DNA of 45,209 nucleotides, from positions 1-45,209 of IMG/VR virus record IMGVR_UViG_3300005253_000012, one strand, 5' to 3'. The first letter of the stretch is position 1; each line of letters starts with the position of its first letter. Of the stretch, positions 38,202 to 45,209 are shown piece after piece. A program made the translations under genes and the position numbers. This stretch comes from a virus. A model generated the notes under the pieces. That model was not told the origin of the DNA. It did not search any database and saw only the letters and a list, made by a program, of their open reading frames with translations.

Positions 38202-40001
38202 ATGGCTAAGCAGCGACAGAAGCCGGAGTCTGGCAGCGAGGGCTATCCAGAGTACGAAGATAAGAGCTTCCAGCAAATGAAGGATCTGGCCATCGAGCTA
38301 CGATCTGACTATCGAGAGCGCAACACAGTCCTCGACGAGCTCGAGCAATACTACACAATGATGTGGAAGAACCCCATACCCAAGGACAGCAATCAAACGG
38401 CCGTCACCTACGACACCGATATGACCAACAGATTCATGGGAGCGTGGCGATTGCTGACGGCCACCGAGCCTGAGTTCTCTGTGCCCACAGATCAGAACAG
38501 CCCAGACACCTTGGCCGTCTCGAGCCCAATGGAGAAGGCGGCCAAGATAATGTGGGCTGCTAGTGGCAAGCAAGGTGGGATGCCGCTCGAGAAGGAAGCG
38601 GTGCACTCGGCGCTGAGTGCCGGGCAGGTAGACATTCTGCTCTCGAACCTTATTGAAGAAGATCAGCCGGACGAGCCAGCACCCGACGAAGACGACGTAT
38701 CCTACTGGCGTCGAAAGAACGCTGAGGCAAAGACGCCCATCTATTTCGAGGTCAGCCCGGTTCGGAATGGTTATGCACTTCGAGCCAAGTACGGGCTGCA
38801 GGCATACGCTCGCATCTATGAGACAACGGTAGCCAAGTTCCGTGAGGAGTGGGCAGATGTCGACACACTGCCCTTCCTGGTCGGCAAGAAAGCACTTGAG
38901 CCCATCAGGGTGATTGACAGCATCAATGAGCAGTTCCGCTACGCCTGGCTCGATGGGGACGAGCGCCCATTCTACGCATACGAAAACAAGAGTGGGATTG
39001 TGCCCGTCATCAGCCAGGTGACAGAGGGATCTCTACTGCTCAACAACCCCAGCTTGCAAGCCCGACCGTTTTTATACACCGCACACAAGTCCGGTCTGCC
39101 TCAGCAGAAGTCAATGGCTCTTACCGCTATCTACACCATCATCAAATCTGTGGCCATGTCGGCAACTTGGAAGCACAAGCGCTCAGCCAAGGACCCTCAC
39201 GACCTGAGAGTTAGGCAGCTCGGGCCACTCAGTGTGTACGAGCTGGAGCAAGACGAAGACATACAGGCCATGCTCTCTAAAGGTGCCATTGACCCGGCAA
39301 TCTTGACGGCACTGGAGATAGCCAACCAACAAATTGCAGAGTCCACGATCTACAGTCAGGCTCTTGGGGAGCCGCTCGGGGCTAACGCTCCGTTCTCGAT
39401 GGTGGCGTTGCTACATCAGGCGGGACGACTGCCGCTAACGGCTCCCAAGGTTCTGACAGGCTGGGCCATAGCATCGGCGATGGAGCTAGCGTTTTTGTGG
39501 CTCAAGGCCACGGGCAAGGATCTCCACCTGAGCTCGATGGGACAGCAAGTGACCGTCAAAGCAGCCGAGATCCCGATCGACGTACAGTTCGAGGCCAAGC
39601 TCGAGATCGATTTGCCCCAGGACATTCGAGAGGTAGCCGGTGTGGTTGGCGCCTTCGAGGGCAAGGTCAGTCAGCGCTGGATCCGAGAGAACCTGATGAA
39701 GGGTGTGGGCCAGAGCGAAGCCATGCAAGAGGAAGTGTGGAGTGAGCAGGCCGGACAGTTCTTCTTCGAGCGCATGCTGATGATGTTCGATCAGATGCAG
39801 CAGCAGGCATCACAGGGTGCGGCGGGTGGTGAAGGTGAGACTGATGTAGCTGCCGACCAACGAGCCCGACTCGACACGACTCGTCAGCGACCATCGGGCA
39901 AAGGCCCACGAGTCGACGACGCCACATCCCGCAACCAACAGCCAACACCGAGGGAACAGAGCTTCGAGCCCTATGCTGGAGGCAAGACCCAGGCGAAGTA
40001 G
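38202..40001 (+). CDS. Portal protein
   Basis: 599 residues from ATG 38202 (ribosome site GAGAGGAAGG); an ATG at 38169 in frame is less likely. The start (SFQQMKDLAIELRSDYRERN, TVLDELEQYYTMMW) and a wing-type section with DMTNRFMGAWRLLTATEPEF are typical of podovirus portals. The stem/crown part has long helices (ATSAM-like VAMSATWKHKRSAKDPHD) and the C-terminus is disordered, Gln- and Gly-rich with Pro (QQQASQGAAGGEGETDVA). Twelve copies form the channel for DNA entry and exit. It lies after terL as expected. Next comes the small gene at 40026. Confidence 0.85.
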   Translation: MAKQRQKPESGSEGYPEYEDKSFQQMKDLAIELRSDYRERNTVLDELEQYYTMMWKNPIPKDSNQTAVTYDTDMTNRFMGAWRLLTATEPEFSVPTDQNSPDTLAVSSPMEKAAKIMWAASGKQGGMPLEKEAVHSALSAGQVDILLSNLIEEDQPDEPAPDEDDVSYWRRKNAEAKTPIYFEVSPVRNGYALRAKYGLQAYARIYETTVAKFREEWADVDTLPFLVGKKALEPIRVIDSINEQFRYAWLDGDERPFYAYENKSGIVPVISQVTEGSLLLNNPSLQARPFLYTAHKSGLPQQKSMALTAIYTIIKSVAMSATWKHKRSAKDPHDLRVRQLGPLSVYELEQDEDIQAMLSKGAIDPAILTALEIANQQIAESTIYSQALGEPLGANAPFSMVALLHQAGRLPLTAPKVLTGWAIASAMELAFLWLKATGKDLHLSSMGQQVTVKAAEIPIDVQFEAKLEIDLPQDIREVAGVVGAFEGKVSQRWIRENLMKGVGQSEAMQEEVWSEQAGQFFFERMLMMFDQMQQQASQGAAGGEGETDVAADQRARLDTTRQRPSGKGPRVDDATSRNQQPTPREQSFEPYAGGKTQAK

Positions 40002-40025
40002 CGCTTATCATGGAGGTAGTGTAAG

Positions 40026-40259
40026 ATGTTGAATGTAACGCACGCAGAGAGTGCCATCTTAGGAGGTCAGGCCAGGTTCAAGACGTGGCTTGACAAATTC
40101 ACTGAGCAATGGAACGAGCCTGCAATGAATGCAGTCGTGCTCCGCTGGTGGGATCTGATGCCCCCAGACATGAAGGAGCAAGCCAAAGCTCAGTTTCCAT
40201 CTGAGTTCGCCGAGATCGAAACACGGATCGAGGCGGTAAGAGACAGACCGGAGGAATAG
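40026..40259 (+). CDS. Small helical protein after the portal gene
   Basis: 77 residues, helical: ARFKTWLDKFTEQWNEPAMN, VVLRWWDLMPPDMKEQAKAQ and EIETRIEAVRDRPEE. Trp-rich amphipathic helices suggest packing against another virion protein. ATG 40026 follows GGAGGTAGTG. The next gene starts one base after the stop. No motif. Confidence 0.6.
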   Translation: MLNVTHAESAILGGQARFKTWLDKFTEQWNEPAMNAVVLRWWDLMPPDMKEQAKAQFPSEFAEIETRIEAVRDRPEE

Positions 40260-40260
40260 G

Positions 40261-40515
40261 ATGGCTGGACAAAACATCACCCTCGCAGTAACCGTTGAAT
40301 ATGCCGGTGCTCAAAGCACCGCACGTACCGCTCAGCTCACGTCAGCGCTGGGCACCCCAGATTCAAACAGTGATGTTGGTGGCACCTGGACGACAGTCTG
40401 GAACGCTATCCCGTTTTCAGTCAACCCATCGACTCAAGCACTGATGGAGTTCTTCGATGGCGTCATTGCGGTCATGCCCTCGGGCGTGACTGTGACGATG
40501 GTATTCGCAGCCTAA
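40261..40515 (+). CDS. Small beta-rich structural protein
   Basis: 84 residues of strand-forming sequence with Thr, Val and Gly: NITLAVTVEYAGAQSTARTA, SDVGGTWTTVWNAIPFSVNP, VIAVMPSGVTVTMVFAA. The style is like that of the protein at 27931. Probably a virion decoration or neck component. No motif. Confidence 0.6.
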   Translation: MAGQNITLAVTVEYAGAQSTARTAQLTSALGTPDSNSDVGGTWTTVWNAIPFSVNPSTQALMEFFDGVIAVMPSGVTVTMVFAA

Positions 40516-40554
40516 CAAACTGCTAATTCTGCAACCTAGTAAGGAGAAAATGCA

Positions 40555-41739
40555 ATGACTATTCACGCAGTAGTACTCGAGCAATCCATCGGCCTGCTCT
40601 CATCGATCTCCGATGCTTCGACGTTCTATCTTGGTGCAGCCGGTGCCGTCCCTACGGGTACAGCAGCGGATCACGCCATAGCTGGCGGACCGCTGGCCCG
40701 GACAGTTCGAGCAGTCAGACTCTTCGCAGACGTAGGCGCCTTCGGCACTGCCGAGCTAGTCGACGCTAAGATCCTCAACATCACTGACGGCTCAAGCTAT
40801 ACGATCAACTCCGATGGCTTCGACGCAGATGGCGTCTTCTTGAATGCAGACGTAGCTGCTCCGTTGGCAGTAGGAGATCAGTGGTGCGTTGAGCTCTCGA
40901 CGCTAGCCTGGGCGACCAACCCATCTGACCTTCAAGTAGATGGTGTGGTCTACATCGAGGACGACGCAGAGGAAACAGTTTTGTCTGCGGCCCTGGTCAA
41001 GATTGCGGCCACGTCACAGGGCTTGATCTCCGACATCTCGGGCCTGGTTGTGACCGACGCCAAGCTGGATCTCACATCAGCAAACGCCTCCTCTGATGTC
41101 TCGGACATTGTGGTAACAGACGCCAAGGTAGCCACGGTTTCTCAGGCGCTGATCTCCGACATCTCGGGGCTGGTCGTAACCGATGCCAAGCTGGTTCTTA
41201 TCTCGGACAACCTGGCCTCTGACATCTCCGACATTGTAGTCACTGATGCCAAGGTGGCGACCGTTTCGGACGCACTGGTCTCAGACATCTCAGCTCTGGT
41301 AGTGGCGGCAGCCGAGGCTGATGCAGTCTCAGACGCAGTGGTATCTATGCAAGCTGCAGCCGGCGTCATTTCCGATATAGTCTCCGACTTGGTCGTAACC
41401 GACGCCAAGGTGGCGACCGTTTCGGACGCACTGGTCTCAGACATCTCAGCTCTCGCTGCTCTACCTGATGCGAGTGCGGCAATCTCTGGAATCCAGAGCG
41501 ACATCGTATCCAACGCAGCTCGTGTGTCTGGGGTGATTGTGAATGTCACAGCAGCTCAGTCCGACGCAGATGTGAATGCAGCCTCGATTACGGCTCTCGA
41601 CCTAACCGCTCCAGAGATCGTAATCCTGAATGCACTACTTGCTGAAAATCCTCCGGGCATCTTGAGCGCCGAAGAAGTGGCAGCTATTCGCTCCAAGGTC
41701 ACAACCAAGCTGTCAGGTGACGCTGGCACAGCAAGATAA
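40555..41739 (+). CDS. Repetitive coiled-coil/fibrous virion protein
   Basis: 394 residues from ATG 40555 (AAGGAG upstream). Residues 1-140 form a beta-rich head domain. From about 150 to 320 a unit of roughly 25 residues recurs (SDIVVTDAKVATVSDALVSD, ISGLVVTDAKL), in which hydrophobic positions every three to four residues suggest a trimeric shaft. Two segments of DNA coding for it are identical for 50 bases (41248-41297 and 41404-41453). The C-terminus (LTAPEIVILNALLAENPPGI) is helical. A head fibre or neck whisker is a fair guess. Ser/Ala/Asp bias is strong. Confidence 0.65.
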   Translation: MTIHAVVLEQSIGLLSSISDASTFYLGAAGAVPTGTAADHAIAGGPLARTVRAVRLFADVGAFGTAELVDAKILNITDGSSYTINSDGFDADGVFLNADVAAPLAVGDQWCVELSTLAWATNPSDLQVDGVVYIEDDAEETVLSAALVKIAATSQGLISDISGLVVTDAKLDLTSANASSDVSDIVVTDAKVATVSQALISDISGLVVTDAKLVLISDNLASDISDIVVTDAKVATVSDALVSDISALVVAAAEADAVSDAVVSMQAAAGVISDIVSDLVVTDAKVATVSDALVSDISALAALPDASAAISGIQSDIVSNAARVSGVIVNVTAAQSDADVNAASITALDLTAPEIVILNALLAENPPGILSAEEVAAIRSKVTTKLSGDAGTAR

Positions 41740-41754
41740 GGGAGGGGCTACTAC

Positions 41755-43041
41755 ATGCCTTACCTTCCCTCAAGACGCTTTAGGCCAGCCGGCAACTATG
41801 GGAACTACAACCCTGTTGCCCAGCAAGGGCCTGGCGATGACCCAACAATGCCCGAGTGGCTGCGAAGTGCCCTTGCCGGCGCCTCGCAGCCCTCGCCCTC
41901 GCCTACCCCACAGCCAAGAGATCAGGCACGAGAGTACATGGACGCTATTAGGCGTGGGGAGCCCGGAGCTATCGGCCCATCAAGAGATCAAGGCAGAGAG
42001 TATGTAGATGCTGTTAGGCGTGGGGAGCCGGGCGCCATAGGACCCAGAGATCAGGGACGTGAGATGGCCGAAGCCGTAGTGTATGGTCGAGGAAGGGGGA
42101 CCAACAGGGCTCCCGAGCCTTCCGGTGCCATCCCGTTCTGGGAGGAGATTGGCAACTGGTGGCCTGGGTCGACCCCCAATAGGATGCTGCAAGAATTCAT
42201 AGCACCCAAGCCTTCTAACATACCCGAGCTCGGATCCCCCTACGAGGGAGGCGGCGGTTTCATCGACGACGAGGTCAACAAGTTCTTACAGAGTCTCGGC
42301 AACTTCGAGCTGCCAGGAACAGGCGTAGGCGGAGGCGTTGGCCCATTGCCAGCTTCAATGGGTGGTGGAGGCGGCGGAATTGAAGGAGCGCCTGACGTAC
42401 TGGATACGCTAGGTGCCCTGGTCGGTGATGCACCACGAGGCACCATGGCCGAAAACAGAGCGGGTTTCCAAGAGTGGCTGAGTAATCTGTTCCCCGCAAG
42501 CCGGTTCGAACCTAAGCCAGGTGTCATGGGCAACATTCAGGAGTTCTTTGCGCCATCACCTGCCGGCGAGTACCAAGGCAGGAACCCGTACGCAGCCACA
42601 AGGGGAGAGCCCCAAGGCCCAGATCTCCTAGAAGGCATAGCCAATTTTGTAGGCAACTTTGTGTTGCCGGGTACGGAGAACATACCTCACGCTACCACGA
42701 CCGATCGCCCTGGAGGAGAAGGTGGTGGAGCTGGAACATTCTATGACCAGGGTGACAACCAAGCCAACTTGCAAGCGTTGTCCGATTTGCTGGGCATTCC
42801 GATTGACGAGCTGATCAATCGAGGTCTCAACCCGACACAAATCCCCGGAGCATATCAGACAGGGAACATCATGCAAGATGCCTGGCTAGCCACAGGCGGT
42901 GTACCTGTTTACGATACGACAGGACCAGTGGGTCCGTCCTTCTCTGGCGCAGGCGGTGGTGGCTTCGGCGGATTCAACTTCGCTCCCGGCGACCCCGCAG
43001 ATCCTCGCTTCTGGCTGGACATGGTGCGCTGGCTGATCTAA
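41755..43041 (+). CDS. Low-complexity virion protein with 21-22-residue tandem repeats
   Basis: 428 residues, rich in Gly, Pro and Asn. Residues about 55-115 hold a repeat starting at 41917, 41983 and 42046 (RDQAREYMDAIRRGEPGAIG, RDQGREYVDAVRRGEPGAIG, RDQGREMAEAV), 66 and 63 bases long. Later a pattern of W-P-G, FxxP and Gly-rich loops recurs (LSNLFPASRFEPKPGVMGNI, QEFFAPSPAGEYQGRNPYAA). It lies 10 bases before the giant gene, and shares its Pro-rich, Trp-containing style, so both may be assembled in the head together. No enzyme motif. Probably disordered in part. Confidence 0.65.
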   Translation: MPYLPSRRFRPAGNYGNYNPVAQQGPGDDPTMPEWLRSALAGASQPSPSPTPQPRDQAREYMDAIRRGEPGAIGPSRDQGREYVDAVRRGEPGAIGPRDQGREMAEAVVYGRGRGTNRAPEPSGAIPFWEEIGNWWPGSTPNRMLQEFIAPKPSNIPELGSPYEGGGGFIDDEVNKFLQSLGNFELPGTGVGGGVGPLPASMGGGGGGIEGAPDVLDTLGALVGDAPRGTMAENRAGFQEWLSNLFPASRFEPKPGVMGNIQEFFAPSPAGEYQGRNPYAATRGEPQGPDLLEGIANFVGNFVLPGTENIPHATTTDRPGGEGGGAGTFYDQGDNQANLQALSDLLGIPIDELINRGLNPTQIPGAYQTGNIMQDAWLATGGVPVYDTTGPVGPSFSGAGGGGFGGFNFAPGDPADPRFWLDMVRWLI

Positions 43042-43051
43042 GGAGCGCCCC

Positions 43052-45209
43052 ATGCCCATTGAGCCACTTACACCCCCAGAACCCCCAGAACCCCAAGACC
43101 AAGAGCCCAGCCCATTCTCGGGGACTTCCGCATTCTGGCAGGATTTCTATTCGAAGCTCTTTTGGCGGCAGAAGAAAGATGAGGTCATTCAACAGGGACC
43201 CCAGCCAATCTTTGGGGAGGGCTATCATCCTGTCTGGGAGCAAGACACGGCTCGGTTTCAGGCCCAAGCCATACTTGAGACCCGAGGTAAACCAGGCCCC
43301 ATGGCTCCGTTCGGAGGGCTCGAGGGCTACGTTGAGAATCAATTAGGCTACCTGCCCAGCTATTGGGAAGATCCGAAGCGTATTGGTAAGTGGTATCACA
43401 AAATGGCTGCGCTCCCAGAGGGAGCCGACCCTCCCGAGTGGATCGATCGTGACAAGCTCACGGCAGCTTACAAGTATTTCGAAAAGGTGAATGAAGCCAG
43501 GCCATGGTGGGACTGGAAATTCCTGCACCCAACCGACCCTGGCCGGCAGTTCTTACAGAGCTTTACCGTGCCTCCGCCCGAGGATCTCTACCCAGAGGAG
43601 CTGCTCTACACGCCTGGCGTGGTGGCAGAGGAGCCGAGCACTGGCCCACCATTACCAGGTACACCTGAATGGGAGAAGATGGATCTGTGGCAGAAGGTCA
43701 TGGTGTCTGTCTTTGGGGCAGGTCCAAGCATCCTTGACCCATACGACATAGACCGAGGTGGCGTCTTAGGCGCCCCGCTACGCTCCGGACTAGCAACGTT
43801 CGGCAAGGGCTTTGTGAAGGGTGCTCCAACAGGGGCAGCTATCGGCTTCTTCACCACAGGGCCAGCCGGCATTCTCGGTGGCGGGCTGATTACTGGAATG
43901 GTTGGAGGGTTGGCCGAGGTAGGGCTTGAGACTATTCACGAGCTGCAATCCAGGGGTTTGAGCTTCGAGCTCGGCGGCATCACGGACACGGCACTCGAGT
44001 ACTTTCTAAATCAAGCCTTGGGATTGATCCAGTATCCAGCAGAACAAATCGAGCGTGCTATCGGCACAGGCGTACAGATCGAGTCAGCCTTACAGGATCC
44101 AAACAAGTACGGGCCTGTAGCTGAGGTCTTCGGCAATCTCAACCTACTAGAGTTTCAAGGCAAAAAGGCGCAAGGTCTGGTGAGCTTCTTGCCGTACATC
44201 GGAGGAGCAACGGGCAACATCGCCAGCCTGACATACGAAACAAACGTCGGCGTGCAGCGTGTCATCACGCACGGCTTGGAATATCTAAGCACGGCAATCT
44301 CTCAGCTCGGCGGCCAACCCGAGCAGCTCCAGCTCTCTAAGCCCGATGAGATCTGGGACCTGGGAGGCACTGAGCCACGCAAGATAGGGCCAAACACTCC
44401 GGACACTGCAGTAGCAGTATGGAAGTGGGCGCTAGCAACAGGGCGACAAGAGCTGATGACGACCGAGATGGCGCCTCGTGACGCAGTGCTGGGGATAGGC
44501 GCTCGGTTCGGGATCTCCGGCATCCTGTCTGATCTATTCATGCAGGCACTACTGGACCCCCTCAACTTCACACCCAAATTCGAGGTTGGGCTGGCTCGGG
44601 GCATAGCCAGGGACACAGGTATAGGTGGCCAGCTAAGCAAGATCTTGAAGATAGGTGGCGACGAGAAGGCCGCACTCAACAAAGCCATCACCATGATCGA
44701 GCTGGATCAGGGTAGGTTCCGTGACATACGTGGTGTGCCGTCAGGGCTCAAGTTCCTGCGAGGCCAGATGCAGGTGGGTGGACGAGAGGTACTGGCTACA
44801 TTCGCCAACATCCTCCGCACAGATGTAAACCTGGGCCAGATAGAGACAGTCAAAGGCATGGGCACGTTCGCTCGCTGGCTAGCCGGCGTTGACGCAGAGG
44901 GCGCACCGAGGATTACCATGGCTCAGAAGGGGGTCTTTGGTAAGCTGTTCGGTCTCACACCTAAAGCCCGAGCAACCAAGTTCTTATTCACATCGCACGA
45001 TGTGGTCAAGCTGGTGCTGGACATGGCTGATAGCCCCGAGGCCATAGCTAAGACCTTCCAGGCAATGGCGTCGGGAGATGCAGCGCAGTGGCAGAAGATG
45101 GGGCTCGGGATCTTGGGTACTCCAGATGGGCACTACCCGGTGTTGGCTGCTCGAGACTTCAACGTAGAGATTCTCAAGGGGTTCACCGAGGTATGGAGGG
45201 CCGGCGAAA
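43052..45209 (+). CDS. Giant polyvalent-type virion protein, N-terminal 679 residues (continues at base 1)
   Basis: ATG 43052 follows AAGGAGCG and opens a frame that runs to the contig end and on through the join to 9642: 679 plus 3,213 residues. Bases 45089-45209 repeat the first 121 bases. This part starts with a Pro-rich stretch (EPLTPPEPPEPQDQEPSPFS), a Trp/Tyr-rich folded section about 25-160, then a long Gly/Ala hydrophobic stretch about 240-293 (GAAIGFFTTGPAGILGGGLI) that could enter a membrane. The rest is helical (FGNLNLLEFQGKKAQGLVSF, LSKILKIGGDEKAALNKAI). An N-terminal membrane-active region on an ejected giant protein would resemble the internal core proteins of podoviruses, though no lytic transglycosylase motif is seen. 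No stop, frameshift or break at the join. Confidence 0.85.
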   Translation, partial: MPIEPLTPPEPPEPQDQEPSPFSGTSAFWQDFYSKLFWRQKKDEVIQQGPQPIFGEGYHPVWEQDTARFQAQAILETRGKPGPMAPFGGLEGYVENQLGYLPSYWEDPKRIGKWYHKMAALPEGADPPEWIDRDKLTAAYKYFEKVNEARPWWDWKFLHPTDPGRQFLQSFTVPPPEDLYPEELLYTPGVVAEEPSTGPPLPGTPEWEKMDLWQKVMVSVFGAGPSILDPYDIDRGGVLGAPLRSGLATFGKGFVKGAPTGAAIGFFTTGPAGILGGGLITGMVGGLAEVGLETIHELQSRGLSFELGGITDTALEYFLNQALGLIQYPAEQIERAIGTGVQIESALQDPNKYGPVAEVFGNLNLLEFQGKKAQGLVSFLPYIGGATGNIASLTYETNVGVQRVITHGLEYLSTAISQLGGQPEQLQLSKPDEIWDLGGTEPRKIGPNTPDTAVAVWKWALATGRQELMTTEMAPRDAVLGIGARFGISGILSDLFMQALLDPLNFTPKFEVGLARGIARDTGIGGQLSKILKIGGDEKAALNKAITMIELDQGRFRDIRGVPSGLKFLRGQMQVGGREVLATFANILRTDVNLGQIETVKGMGTFARWLAGVDAEGAPRITMAQKGVFGKLFGLTPKARATKFLFTSHDVVKLVLDMADSPEAIAKTFQAMASGDAAQWQKMGLGILGTPDGHYPVLAARDFNVEILKGFTEVWRAGE
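45089..45209. repeat. Right copy of 121-bp terminal direct repeat
   Basis: Identical to bases 1-121; see the left copy. The repeated bases should be counted once, giving a 45,088-bp circle. Confidence 0.95.

Noticed and set aside
39999-40027. Promoter TAGCGC/TAAGAT before the gene at 40026
   Set aside because: The -10 box would overlap the start codon, so transcripts would miss the gene's own start; the likeness is probably by chance.
42505-42525. T-loop-like GGTTCGAACC suggesting a tRNA
   Set aside because: It lies in the coding sequence of the repeat protein at 41755 and no acceptor, D or anticodon stem can be built around it.

Overview
The window is one complete tailed-phage genome (Caudoviricetes) in circular form. 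The first 121 bases are repeated exactly as the last 121, so the non-redundant genome is 45,088 bp. Every gene I can support is on the + strand, many with 1-20 base stop/start overlaps. The order small terminase, large terminase, portal, (giant protein), scaffold, major capsid, cement protein, adaptor-like and long tail protein resembles short-tailed (podovirus-like) head modules such as that of Bordetella phage BPP-1. I see no integrase, repressor pair, DNA polymerase, primase, RNA polymerase, tRNA or CRISPR array, so the phage looks lytic and dependent on the host for DNA and RNA synthesis. The host cannot be fixed from the sequence. A Thr/Pro-rich membrane-anchored protein with a Cys-Asp-Pro-Gly tail and frequent ATA/AGG codons would suit Chloroflexota, but this is only a guess.

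Layout. (1) 35.7-43.0 kb: packaging and portal module with small structural proteins, two of them internally repetitive. (2) 43.05 kb through the contig join to 9.64 kb: a single open reading frame of 3,892 codons, 26% of the genome, cut in two only because the contig was opened inside it. It looks like a 'polyvalent' protein that could travel with the virion: a hydrophobic Gly/Ala stretch, a conserved phage module, a HEVGH zincin motif, a DdrB-like ParB-type domain and a C-terminal conserved region. (3) 9.7-16.7 kb: scaffold, capsid, cement, a protein with an E3-binding-like domain, connector and tail protein. (4) 16.8-18.9 kb: methyltransferase, HNH endonuclease, GH25 endolysin and a small holin-like protein. 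(5) 18.9-27.1 kb: strong sigma70-type promoter with a palindromic operator, then DnaB-type helicase with two partner genes, a metallophosphoesterase, HNH protein, glycosyltransferase-like protein and many small genes. (6) 27.2-33.9 kb: membrane protein, lectin-like structural proteins, two more methyltransferase-like proteins, MazG-like protein and a run of small zinc-knuckle, zinc-finger and HTH/RHH proteins. (7) 33.9-35.7 kb: terminator, then a tandem pair of tail-fibre genes whose shared N-terminal module carries a 65-bp perfect repeat and whose second member ends in an AT-rich, foreign-looking domain.

How it fits together. Packaging and head genes flank the giant protein gene, which suggests a virion-associated role. 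Lysis genes end the late block. The early block begins at 18.87 kb and supplies helicase loading and nucleotide/DNA-modifying accessory functions. The non-coding DNA is small but structured: hairpins at 23.64 and 27.88 kb, a terminator at 33.93 kb whose stem holds the next gene's ribosome-binding site, and a 17-bp inverted repeat bracketing a small gene between the terminase and portal. No gene-free stretch exceeds 300 bases.
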